Shown: positions 34,553 through 47,583 of the stretch, piece by piece
How positions within the stretch are numbered: position 1 is the stretch's first letter
How the letters are laid out: each line of letters begins with the position of its first letter
Origin: Takakia lepidozioides
Taxonomy: Eukaryota; Streptophyta; Takakiopsida; Takakiales; Takakiaceae
Direction: 5' to 3'
Assembly (NCBI GenBank): GCA_030704615.1
Contig: CM060733.1
Span: 43,836,001 to 43,900,000, forward strand
Length of the DNA stretch: 64,000 nucleotides
Notes under the pieces: generated by a model
Database searches by the model: none
What the model was told of the DNA's origin: nothing
What the model saw: the letters and a program-made list of their open reading frames with translations, nothing else
Program-made: the position numbers and the translations under genes

Positions 34553-37500
34553 CAGCTCAAACAGTGTGCGTTGCCGCACACTGTTTGAGCTGCACATGTC
34601 ACTGTTTAAGGGTTGCAAAATTCTTCCTTCAACGACACCTTTTCTGAGGGATGAAATGAACTCCCACTACCAGCTCAAACAGTGTGCGGCAACGCAACTG
34701 TTTGAGCAGATCTTTTTCAATGTTTTAGGTGCAAAATTTGGCNNNNNNNNNNNNNNNNNNNNNNNNNNNNNNNNNNNNNNNNNNNNNNNNNNNNNNNNNN
34801 NNNNNNNNNNNNNNNNNNNNNNNNNNNNNNNNNNNNNNNNNNNNNNNNNNNNNNNNNNNNNNNNNNNNNNNNNNNNNNNNNNNNNNNNNNNNNNNNNNNN
34901 NNNNNNNNNNNNNNNNNNNNNNNNNNNNNNNNNNNNNNNNNNNNNNNNNNNNNNNNNNNNNNNNNNNNNNNNNNNNNNNNNNNNNNNNNNNNNNNNNNNN
35001 NNNNNNNNNNNNNNNNNNNNNNNNNNNNNNNNNNNNNNNNNNNNNNNNNNNNNNNNNNNNNNNNNNNNNNNNNNNNNNNNNNNNNNNNNNNNNNNNNNNN
35101 NNNNNNNNNNNNNNNNNNNNNNNNNNNNNNNNNNNNNNNNNNNNNNNNNNNNNNNNNNNNNNNNNNNNNNNNNNNNNNNNNNNNNNNNNNNNNNNNNNNN
35201 NNNNNNNNNNNNNNNNNNNNNNNNNNNNNNNNNNNNNNNNNNAACCATTGTGCTGCAACGCATACACTGTTTGATCTGAACATTTCAATGTTTCTGGGGC
35301 AAAATTTGGTCTTGCTGTCTGTTATCTGACGTGAAATGAACCCTTTCGCTGCCAGCTCAACCTGTGCGGCAACACACACTGTTTGAGCTGAACATTTCAT
35401 GTTTCAGGGTGCAAAATTTGGACTTTCAGCGGCACCTATCTGAGGATGAAATGAACCCTTACTGCCAGCTCAAACCTGTGCGGCAACGCACACTGTTTGA
35501 GCTGACATTTCAATGTTTCAGGGTGCAAAATTTGAACTTCCAGGGGCCCCTATCTGAGGGTGAAATGAACCCTTCACGCCAGCTCAAACAGTGTGCGGCA
35601 ACGCCACGGTTTGAGCTGAACATTTCAATGTTTTAGGGTGCAAAATTTGGACTTTGCTGCCTATTTTCTGAGGATGAAATGAACCCTTCACTGTCAGCCC
35701 AAACAGTGTGCGGCAACGCACACTGGTGGCTGAACATTTCAATGTTTTAGGGTGCAAAATTTGGTCTTGCTATCTGTTATCTGAGGTGAAATGACCCCTT
35801 CGCTGCCATCCCAAACAGTGTATACGTCAACTGCACAATTTGGGTCTTGCGTTCTGTTTATCTGAGGTTGAAATGAACCCTTCACTGCCAGCTCAAACAT
35901 TGTGCGGCAACGCACACTGTTTGAGCTGCATCATTTCAATGTTTTCTGGGTGCAAAATTTGGTTTTGCTGTCACTTATCTGAGGTAAATGACCCTTCACT
36001 GCCAGCTCAAAACAGTGTGCGGCACACACACTGTTTGAGCTGACTTTCAATGTTTCAGGTTGCAAAATTTGGACTTCAGGGCACCTATCTGAGGATGAAA
36101 TGAAACCTTCACTGTCAGCCCAAACAGTGTGCGGCAACGCACACTGTTTGAGCTGAACATTTCAATGTTTTTTCTGGTGCAAAATTTGAACTTCAGGGGC
36201 ACCTATGTGAGGATGAAATGAACCCTTCACTGTCAGCCCAAACATGTGCGGCAACGCACACTGTTTGAGCTGAACATTTCAATGTTTTAGGGTGCAAAAT
36301 TTGGTCTTGCTGTCTGTTATCTGAGGTTGAAATGAACCTTTCACTGCCAGCCCAAACAGTGTGCGGCAACGCACACTGTTTGAGCTGATCTTTTCAATGT
36401 TTTTAGGTGCAAAATTTGTCTTGCTGTCTGTTATCTAACGGAAATGACCCTTCACTCAGCTCAAACAGTGTGCGGCAACACACACTGTTTGAGCTGAACA
36501 TTTCAATGTTACAGGGTGCAAAATTTGGACTTCAGGGGCACCTATGTGAAGATGAAATGAACTTCTCTGTCACCCCAACAGTGTGCGGCAACGCACACTA
36601 TTTGAGCTGAACATTTCAATGTTTTAGGGTGCAAAATTTGGTCTTGCTGTCTGTTATCTGAGGTTGAAATGAACCCTTCACTTCCAGCTCAACCGTGTGC
36701 GCAACGCACACTGTTTGAGCTGAACATTTCAATGTTTTTGGTGCAAAATTTGGTCTTGCTATCTGTTATCTGACGGTGAAATGAACCCTTCGCTGCCAGC
36801 CCAAACAGTGTACGGCAACGCACAAGTTTGAGCTGAACATTTCAATGTTTCAGGTGCAAATTTGGACTTCAGGGGCACCTATCTGAAGATGAAATGAACA
36901 CTTCACTTCCAGCCCCAAACAGTGTGCGGCAACGCACACTGTTTGAGCTGAACATTTCAATGTTTCTGGGTGCAAAATTTGATCTTCCGGGGCACCTATC
37001 ATTGAGGATGAAATGAACCCTTCACTGTCAGCCCAATCAGTGTGCGGCAACGCACACTGTTTGAGCTGAACATTTCATCAATGTTTAGGGTGCAAATTTG
37101 GTCTTGCTGTCTGTTTTATCTGAGGTTGAAATGACCCTTCACTGCCAGCCTCAAATTGTGCGGCAACGCACACTGTTTGAGCTGAACATTTCAATGTTTC
37201 TGGGTGCAAATTTTGGTTTGCTGTCTATTATCTGACGGTAAAATGACCCTTCGCTGCCAGCTCAAACAGTGTGCGGCAACACACACTGTTTGAGCTGAAC
37301 ATTTCAATGTTTTAGGGTGCAAAATTTGGACTTCAGGGGCACCTATCTGAGGATGAAATGAACACTTCACTTTCAGCCCAAACACTGTGCGGCAACGCAC
37401 ACTGTTTGAGCTGAACATTTCAATGTTTCTGGGTGCAAAATTTGAACTTCCGGGGCACCTATGTGAGGATGAAATGAACCCTTCACTGTCAGCCCAAACA

Positions 37501-40500
37501 GTGTGCGGCAACGCACACTGTTTGAGCTGAACATTTCAATGTTTCTGGGTGCAAAATTTGAACTTCCAGGGCACCTATGTGAGGATGAAATGAACCCTTC
37601 ACTGTCAGCCCAAACAGTGTGCGGCAACGCATACTGTTTGAGCTGAACATTTCAATGTTTTAGGGTGCAAAATTTGGTCTTGCTGTCTGTTATCTGAGGT
37701 TGAAATGAACCTTTCACTGCCAGCCCAAACATTGTGCGGCAACGCACACTGTTTGTGCAGATCTTTTCAATGTTTTAGGGTGCAAAATTCGGTCTTGCTG
37801 TCTGTTATTTAACGGTGAAATGAACCCTTCGCTGCCAGCTCAAACAGTGTGCGGCAACACACACTGTTTGAGCAGATCTTCCGGGGCACCTATGTGAGGA
37901 TGAAATGAACCCTTCACTGTCAGCCCAAACAATGTGCGGCAACGCACACTGTTTAAGCTGAACATTTCAATGTTTTACGGTGCTAAATTTGGTCTTGCTG
38001 CTGTTAAATCTGATGTTGAAATGAACCATTCACTGCCAGCTCAAACAGTATGCGGCAACGCACACTGTTTGAGCAGATCTTTTCAATGTTTTAGGGTGCA
38101 AAATTTGGTCTTGCTGTCTCTTATCTGACGGTGAAATGAACCCTTCTGCCAGCTCAAACAGTGTGCGGCAACGCACACTGTTTGAGCTGAGTATTTCAAT
38201 GTTTCAGGGTGCAAAATTTGGACTTCAGGGGCACATACCTGAGGATGAAATGAACACTTCACTGTCAGCCCAAACAGTGTGCGGCAACGCACACTGTTTG
38301 AGCTGAACATTTCAATGTTTCTTGGTGCAAAATTTGAACTTCAGGGGCACCTATCTGAGGATGAAATGAACCCTTCACTGTCAGCCCAATCAGTGTGCGG
38401 CAACGCACACTGTTTGAGCTGAACATTTCAATTTTAGGGTGCAAAATTTGGTCTTGCTGTCTGTTATCTGAGGTTGAAATGAACCCTTCACTGCCAGCTC
38501 AAACATTGTGCGGCAACGCACACTGTTTGAGCTGCACATTTCAATGTTTCTGGGTGCAAAATTTGGTTTTGCTGTCTATTATCTGACGGTAAAATGAACC
38601 CTTCGCTGCCAGCTCAAACAGTGTGCGGCAACACACACTATTTGAGCTGAACATTTCAATGTTTCAGGGTGCAAAATTTGGACTTCAGGGGCACCTATCT
38701 GAGGATGAAATGAACACCTTCACTTTCAGCCAAACAGTGTGCGGCAACGCACACTGTTTGAGCTGAACATTTCAATGTTTCTGGGTGCAAATTTGAACTT
38801 CCGGGGCACCTATGTGAGGATGAAATGAACCCTTCACTGTCAGCCCAAACAGTGTGCGGCAACGCATACTGTTTGAGCTGAACATTTCAATGTTTTAGGG
38901 TGCAAAATTTGGTCTTGCTGTCTGTTATCTGAGGTTGAAATGAACCTTTCACTGCCAGCCCAAACAGTGTGCGGCAACGCACACTGTTTGAGCTGATCTT
39001 TTCAATGTTTTAGGGTGCAAATTTGGTCTTGCTGTCTGTTATCTAACGGTGAAATGAACCCTTCGCTGCAGCTCAAACAGTGTGCGGCAACACACACTGT
39101 TTGAACTGAACATTTCAATGTTACAGGGTGCAAAATTTGGACTTCAGGGGCACCTATGTGAAGATGAAATGAACCATTCACTGTCAGCCCAAACAGTGTG
39201 CGGCAACGCACACTGTTTGAGCTGAACATTTCAATGTTTTAGGGTGCAAAATTTGGTCTTGCTGTCTGTTATCTGAGGTTGAAATGAACCCTTCACTTCC
39301 AGCTCAAACAGTGTGCGGCAACGCACACTGTTTGAGCTGAACATTTCAATGTTTTTTGTTGCAAAATTTGGTCTTGCTACTGTTATCTGACGGTGAAATG
39401 AACCCATCGCTGCCAGCCAAACAGTGTGCGGCAACGCACAATGTTTGAGCTGAACATTTCAATGTTTCAGGGTGCAAAATTTGGACTTCAGGGGCACCTA
39501 TCTAAAGATCAAATGAACACTTCACTGTCAGCCCAAACAGTGTGCGGCAACGCACACTGTTTGAGCTGAACATTTCAATGTTTCTTGGTGCAAAATTTGA
39601 TCTTCAGGGGCACCTATCTGAGGATGAAATGAACCCTTCACTGTCAGCCCAATCAGTGTGCGGCAACGCACACTGTTTGAGCTGAACATTTCAATGTTTT
39701 AGGGTGCAAAATTTGGTCTTGCTGTCTGTTATCTGAGGTTGAAATGAACCCTTCACTGCCAGCTCAAACATGTGCGGCAACGCACACTGTTTGAGCTGAA
39801 CATTTCAATGTTTTGGGTGCAAATTTGGTTTTGCGGTCTATTATCTGAGGTAAATGAACCCTTCACTGCCAGCTCAAACAGTGTGCGGCAACACACACTG
39901 TTTGAGCTGAACATTTCAATGTTTCAGGGTGCAAAATTTGGACTTCAGGGGCACCTATCTGAGGATGAAATGAACACTTCACTTTCAGCCCAAACACTGT
40001 GCGGCAACGCACACTGTTTGAGCTGAACATTTCAATGTTTCTGGTGCAAAATTTGGACTTCAGGGCACCTATGTGAGGATGAAATGAACCCTTCACTGTC
40101 ACCCAAACAGTGTGCGGCAACGCATACTGTTTGAGCTGAACATTTCAATGTTTTAGGGGTGCAAAATTTGGTCTTGCTGTCTGTTATCTGAGGTTGAAAT
40201 GAACCTTTCACTGCCAGCCCAAACAGTGTGCGGCAACGCACACTGTTTGAGCAGATCTTTTCAATGTTTTAGGGTGCAAAATTTGGTCTTGCTGTCTGTT
40301 ATCTAACGGTGAAATGAACCCTTCGCTGCCAGCTCAAACAGTGTGCGGCAACGCACACTGTTTGAACTGAACATTTCAATGTTACAGGGTGCAAAATTTG
40401 GACTTCAGGGGCACCTATGTGAGGATGAAATGAACCCTTCTCTGTCAGCCCAACAGTGTGCGGCAACGCACACTGTTTGAGCTGAACATTTCAATGTTTT

Positions 40501-43500
40501 AGGGTGCAAAATTTGGTCTTGCTGTCTGTTATCTGAGGTTGAAATGAACCCTTCACTGCCAGCTCAAACAGTGTGCGGCAACGCACACTGTTTGAGCTGA
40601 ACATTTCAATGTTTTTGGGTGCAAAATTTGGTCTTGCTATCTGTTATCTGACGGTGAAATGAACCCTTCGCTGCCAGCTCAAACAGTGTGCGGCAACGCA
40701 CACTGTTTGAGCTGAACATTTCAATGTTTCAGGGTGCAAAATTTGGACTTCAGGGGCACCTATCTGAAGATGAAATGAACACTTCACTGTCAGCCCAAAC
40801 AGTGTGCGGCAACGCACACTGTTTGAGCTGAACATTTCAATGTTTCTGGGTGCAAAATTTGAACTTCAGGGGCACCAATGTGAGGATGAAATGAACGCTT
40901 CACTGTCAGCCCAAACAGTGTGCGGCAACGCACACTGTTTGAGCTGAACATTTCAATGTTTCTTGGTGCATAATTTGAACTTCGGGGACACCTATCTGAG
41001 GATGAAATGAACCCTTCACTATCAGCCCAATCAGTGTGCGGCAACGCACACTGTTTGAGCTGAACATTTCAATGTTTTAGGGTGCAAAATTTGGTCTTGT
41101 TGTTTGTTATCTGAGGTTGAAATGAACCCTTCACTGCCAGCTCAAACAGTGTGCGGCAACGTACACTGTTTGAGCTGAACATTTCAATGTTTTAGGGTGC
41201 AAAATTTGGACTTCAGAGGCACCTATCTGAGGATGAAATGAACACTTCACTGTCAGCCAAAACAGTGTGCGGCAACGCACACTGTTTGAGCTGAACATTT
41301 CAATGTTTTCTGGGTGCAAAATTTGAACTTCCAGGGCACCTATCTGAGGATGAAATGAACCCTTCACTGTCAGCCCAAACAGTGTGCGGCAACGCACACT
41401 GTTTGAGCTGAACATTTCAATGTTTTAGGGTGCTAAATTTGGTCTTGCTGTCTGTTATCTGATGTTGAAATGAACCATTCAATGCCAGCTCAAACAGTAT
41501 GCGGCAACGCACACTGTTTGAGCAGATCTTTTCAATGTTTTAGGGTGAAAAATTTGGTCTTGCTGTCTGTTATCTTACGGTGAAATGAACCCTTCGCTGC
41601 CAGCTCAAACAGTGTGCGGCAACGCACACTGTTTGAGCTGAGTATTTCAATGTTTCAGGGTGCAGAATTTGGACTTCAGGGGCACCTACCTGAGGATGAA
41701 ATGAACACTTCACTGTCAGCCCAAACAGTGTGCGGCAACGCACACTGTTTGAGCTGAACATTTCAATGTTTCTGGGTGCAAAATTTGAACTTCAGGGGCA
41801 CCTATCTGAGGATGAAATGAACCCTTCACTGTCAGCCCAATCAGTGTGCGGCAACGCACACTGTTTGAGCTGAACATTTCAATGTTTTAGGGTGCAAAAT
41901 TTGGTCTTGTTGTCTGTTATCTGAGGTTGAAATGAACCCTTCACTGCCAGCTCAAACATTGTGCGGCAACGCACACTGTTAGAGCTGAACATTTCAATGT
42001 TTTAGGGAACAAAATTTGGTCTTGCTGTCTGTTATCTGTGGTTGAAATGAACCCTTCACTCCCAGCTCAAACATGTGCGGCAACGCACACTGTTTGAGCT
42101 GCACATTTCAATGTTTCTGGGTGCAAAATTTGGTTTTGCTGTCTATTATCTGACGGTAAAATGAACCCTTCGCTGCTAGCTCAAACAGTGTGCGGCAACA
42201 CACACTGTTTGAGCTGAACATTTCAATGTTTCAGGGTGCAAAATTTGAACTTCAGCGGCACCTATCTGAGGATGAAATGAACACTTCACTTTCAGCTCAA
42301 ACACTGTGCGGCAACGCACACTGTTTGAGCTGAACATTTCAATGTTTCAGGGTGCAAAATTTGAACTTCCGGGGCACCTATGTGAGGATGAAATGAACCC
42401 TTCACTGTCAGCCCAAACAGTGTGCGGCAACGCACACTGTTTGAGCTGAACATTTCAATGTTTTAGGGTGCAAAATTTGGTCTTGCTGTCTGTTTTCTGA
42501 GGTTGAAATGAACCCTTCACTGCCAGCTCAAACACTGTGCGGCAACGCACACTGGTTGAGCTGAACATTTCAATGTTTTAGGGTGCAAAATTTGGTCTTG
42601 CTATCTGTTATCTGACGGTGAAATGAACCCATCGCTGCCAGCCCAAACAGTGTACAACAACGCACACTGTTTGAGCTGAACATTTCAATGTTTCAGGGTG
42701 CAAAATTTGAACTTCCGGGGCACCTATGTGAGGATGAAATGAACCCTTCACTGTCAGCCCAAACAGTGTGCGGCAACGCACACTGTTTGAGCTGAACATT
42801 TCAATGTTTTAGGGTGCAAAATTTGGTCTTGCTGTCTGTTTTCTGAGGTTGAAATGAACCCTTCACTGCCAGCTCAAACACTGTGCGGCAACGCACACTG
42901 GTTGAGCTGAACATTTCAATGTTTTAGGGTGCAAAATTTGGTCTTGCTGTCTGTTAACTGAGGTTGAAAAGAACCCTTCACTGCCAGCTCAAACAGTATG
43001 CGGCAACGCACACTGTTTGAGCAGATCTTTTCAATGTTTTAGGGTGCAAAATTTGGTCTTGCTATCTGTTATCTGACGGTGAAATGAACCCTTCGCTGCC
43101 AGCTCAAACAGTGTGCGGCAACGCACACTGTTTGAGCTGAACATTTCAATGTTTCAGGGTGCAAAATTTGAACTTCAGGGGCACTTATGTGAGGATAAAA
43201 TGAACCATTCTCTGTCAGCCCAAACAGTGTGCGGCAACGCACACTATTTGAGCTGAACATTTCAATGTTTCTGGGTGCAAAATTTGAACTTCCGGGGCAC
43301 CTATGTGAGGATGAAATGAACCCTTCACTGTCAGCCCAAACAGTGTGCGGCAACGCACACTGTTTGAGCTGAACATTTCAATGTTTTAGGGTGCAAAATT
43401 TGGTCTTGCTGTCTGTTATCTGAGGTTGAAATGAACCCTTCACTGCCAGCTCAAACACTGTGCGGCAACGCACACTGTTTGAGCTGAACATTTCAATGTT

Positions 43501-46500
43501 TTAGGGTGCAAAATTTGGTCTTGCTATCTGTTATCTGACGGTGAAATGAACCCTTCGCTGCCAGCTCAAACAGTGTGCGGCAACGCACACTGTTTGAGCT
43601 GAACATTTCAATGTTTCAGGGTGCAAAATTTGAACTTCAGGGGCACTTATGTGAGGATAAAATGAACCATTCTCTGTCAGCCCAAACAGTGTGCGGCAAC
43701 GCACACTATTTGAGCTGAACATTTCAATGTTTCTGGGTGCAAAATTTGAACTTCCGGGGCACCTATGTGAGGATGAAATGAACCCTTCACTGTCAGCCCA
43801 AACAGTGTGCGGCAACGCACACTGTTTGAGCTGAACATTTCAATGTTTTAGGGTGCAAAATTTGGTCTTGCTGTCTGTTATCTGAGGTTGAAATGAACCC
43901 TTCACTGCCAGCTCAAACACTGTGCGGCAACGCACACTGTTTGAGCTGAACATTTCAATGTTTTAGGGTGCAAAATTTGGTCTTGCTGTCTGTTAACTGA
44001 GGTTGAAAAGAACCCTTCACTGCCAGCTCAAACAGTATGCGGCAACGCACACTGTTTGAGCAGATCTTTTCAATGTTTTAAGGTGCAAAATTTGGTCTTG
44101 CTTTCTGTTATCTGACGGTGAAATGAACCCTTCGCTGCCAGCTCAAACAGTGTGCGGCAACGCACACTGTTTGAGCTGAACATTTCAATGTTTCAGGGTG
44201 CAAAATTTGGACTTCAGGGGCACCTATGTGAGGATGAAATGAACCATTCTCTGTCAGCCCAAACAGTGTGCGGCAACGCACACTGTTTGAGCTGAACATT
44301 TCAATGTTTTAGGGTGCAAAATTTGTCTTGCTGTCTGTTATCTGAGGTTGAAATGAACCCTTCTCTGCCAGCTCAAAAGTGTGCGGCAACGCACACTGTT
44401 TGAGCTGAACATTTCAATGTTTCAGGGTGCAAAATTTGGACTTCAGGGGCACCTATCTGAGGATGAAATGAACACTTCACTGTCAGCCCAAACTGTGTGC
44501 GGCAACGCACACTGTTTGAGCTGAACATTTCAATGTTTTAGGGTGCAAAATTTTGTCTTGCTGTCTGTTATCTGAGGTTGAAATGAACCCTTCACTGCCA
44601 GCTCAAAAATTGTACGGCAACGCACACTATTTGAGCTGAACATTTCAAAATTTCAGGGTGCAAAATTTGGACTTCAGGGGCACCTATCTGAGGATGAAAT
44701 GAACACTTCACTGTCAGCCAAAACAGTGTGCGGCAACGCACTCTGTTTGAGCTGAACATTTCAATGTTTCCGGGTGCAAAATTTGAACTTCAGGGGCACC
44801 TATGTGAGGATGAAATGAACCCTTCACTGTCAGCCCAAACAGTGTGCGGCAACGCATACTGTTTGAGCTGAACATTTCAATGTTTTAGGGTGCAAAATTT
44901 GGTCTTGCTGTCTGTTATCTGAGGTTGAAATGAACCTTTCACTGCCAGCCCAAACAGTGTGCGGCAACGCACACTGTTTGAGCAGATCTTTTCAATGTTT
45001 TAGGGTGCAAAATTCGTCTTGCTGTCTGTTATCTGACGGTGAAATGAACCCTTCGCTGCCAGCTCAAACAGTGTGCGGCAACGCACACTGTTTGAACTGA
45101 ACATTTCAATGTTACAGGGTGCAAAATTTGGACTTTAGGGGCACCTATGTGAAGATGAAATGAACCATTCTCTGTCAGCCCAAACAGTGTGCGGCAACGC
45201 ACACTGTTTGAGCTGAACATTTCAATGTTTTAGGGTGCAAAATTTGGTCTTGCTATCTGTTATCTGACGGTGAAATGAACCCTTCGCTGCCAGCCCAAAC
45301 AGTGTCCGGCAACGCACACTGTTTGAGCTGAACATTTCAATGTTTCAGGGTGCAAAATTTGGACTTCAGGGGCATCTATCTGAGGATCAAATGAACACTT
45401 CACTGTCAGCCAAAACAGTGTGCGGCAACGCACTCTGTTTGAGCTGAACATTTCAATGTTTCTGGGTGCAAAATTTGAACTTCAGGGGCACCAATGTGAG
45501 GATGAAATGAACGCTTCACTGTCAGCCCAAACAGTGTGCGGCAACGCACACTGTTTGAGCTGAACATTTCAATGTTTTAGGGTGCAAAATTTGGTCTTGT
45601 TGTTTGTTATCTGAGGTTGAAATGAACCCTTCACTGCCAGCTCAAACAGTGTGCGGCAACGCACACTGTTTGAGCAGATCTTTTCAATATTTTAGGGTGC
45701 AATATTTGGTCTTGCTGTCTGTTATCTGAGGGTGAAATGAACCATTCACTGCCAGCTCAGACAGTGTGCGGCAACGCACACTGTTTGAGCTGAACATTTC
45801 AATGTTTCTTGTTGCAAAATTTGGACTTCAGGGGCACCTATCTGAGGATGAAATGAACGCTTCACTGTCAGCCCAAACAGTGTGCGGCAACGCACACTGT
45901 TTGAGCTGAACATTTCAATGTTTTAGGGTGCAAAATTTGGTCTTCCTGTCTGTTATCTGAGGTTGAAATGAACCCTTCACAACCAGCTCAATGAGTGTGC
46001 GGCAACGCACACTGTTTGAGCTGAACATTTCAATGTTTTAGGGTGCAAAATTTGGTCTTTCTGTCTGTTATCTGAGGGTGAAATGAACCCTTCACTGCCA
46101 GCTCAGACAGTGTGCGGCAACGCACACTGTTGGAGCTGAACATTTCAATGTTTCTTGGTGCAAAATTTGGACTTCAGGGGCACCTATCTGAGGATGAAAT
46201 GAACCATTCACTGTCAGCCCAAACAGTGTGCGGCAACGCACACTGTTTGAGCTGAACATTTCAATGTTTTAGGGTGCAAAATTTGGTCTTCCTGTCTGTT
46301 ATCTGAGGTTGAAATGAACCCTTCACAACCAGCTCACACAGTGTGCGGCAACGCACACTGTTTGAGCTGAACATTTCAATGTTTTAGGGTGCAAAATTCT
46401 GTCTTGCTGTCTGTTATCTAAGGGTGAAATGAACCCTTCACTGCCAGCTCAGATAGTGTGCGGCAACGCACACTGTTTGAGCTGAACATTTCAATGTTTC

Positions 46501-47420
46501 TTGGTGCAAAATTTGGACTTCAGGGGCACCTATCTGAGGATGAAATGAACCCTTCACTATCAGCCCAAATAGTGTGCGGCAACGCAAACTGTTTGAGCTG
46601 AATATTTCAATGGTTCAGGGTGCAAAACTTGGACTTGAGGGGCACCTATGTGAGGATGAAATGAACCATTCTCTGTCAGCTCAAACAGTGTGCGGCAACG
46701 CACACTGTTTGAGCTGAACATTTCAATGTTTTAGGGTGCAAAATTTGGTCTTGCTGTCTGTTATCTGAGGTTGAAATGAACCCTTCACTGCCAGCTCAAA
46801 CAGTGTGCGGCAACGCACACTGTTTGAGCTGAACATTTCAATGTTTTAGGGTGCAAAATTTGGTCTTGATGTCTATTATCTGACGGTGAAATGAACCCTT
46901 CGCTGCAAGCTCAAACAGTGTGCGGCAACGCACACTGTTTGAGCTGAACATTTCAATGTTTCAGGGTGCAAAATTTGGACTTCAGGGGCACCTATCTGAG
47001 GATGAAATGAACCCTTCACTGTCAGCCCAAACAGTGTGCGGCAATGCACACTGTTTGAGCTGAACATTTCAATGTTTCTGGGTGCAAAATTTGATGTTCA
47101 AGGGCACCTATGTGAGGATGAAATGAACCCTTCACTGTCAGCCCAAACAGTGTGCGGCAACGCACACTGTTTGAGCTGAACATTTCAATGTTTTAGGGTG
47201 CAAAATTTGGTCTTCAAGGGCACATTTCTGAGGATAAAATGAACCCTTCACTGTCAGCTCAAACAGTCTGCGGAATCGCACACTGTTTAGGCAGAACATA
47301 TCAATATTGAACGGCGCAACCTTCGGCCCTCATGGGCAGATATCTGAGGATGAAATGAATCCTTTACTGCCAGCTCAAACAGTGTGCGGCAACGCACACT
47401 GTTTGAGCAGTACTTTTCAA
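34553..47420. repeat. About 115-bp satellite with an 18-bp hairpin in each monomer
   Basis: Roughly 105-110 monomers (period 115-116). Each has CAGCTCAAACAGTGTGCG-GCAA-CGCACACTGTTTGAGCTG (18-bp stem, four-base loop), then a small inverted AACAT/ATGTT pair, then one of two spacer types: TTTGGTCTTGCTGTCTGTTA or TTTGGACTTCAGGGGCACCT followed by TGAAATGAACCCTTCACTG. The left part (34.6-37.5 kb) has many small deletions. The middle and right parts are more uniform. Higher-order repeats are visible: 43,069-43,353 and 43,531-43,815 match at a 462-bp offset (four monomers). The last monomer decays at 47,400-47,510. Confidence 0.97.
34743..35242. other. 500-N assembly gap
   Basis: Exactly 500 N inside the satellite, the usual filler for a gap of unknown size. 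The true array is probably longer than shown. Confidence 0.99.
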
Positions 47421-47583
47421 TGTTCTTTCCCTGTGAAAATCGGGAACATAGGGCAGGTCCGTGAGGATCAATGAACACATATCTGGCAGCTCAAAGAACA
47501 CTTACCTGTTTGATCCCACTTTTTCATGCATCAGTGGACGTTTTATTCCTCTCTTATAAGAATTTGAGTGAACAACCTTGCAG

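Noticed and set aside
34566-35400. Long frames across the N gap
   Set aside because: They are produced only by the run of N.
35364-47067. Many 60-106 codon frames inside the satellite
   Set aside because: They are the same monomer read in one frame with no start context, and they shift with each indel.
34553-47420. CRISPR-like array (palindromic repeat with regular spacing)
   Set aside because: The spacers are themselves repeated in two types. The period is 115 bp and the context is plant nuclear DNA, so this is a satellite.
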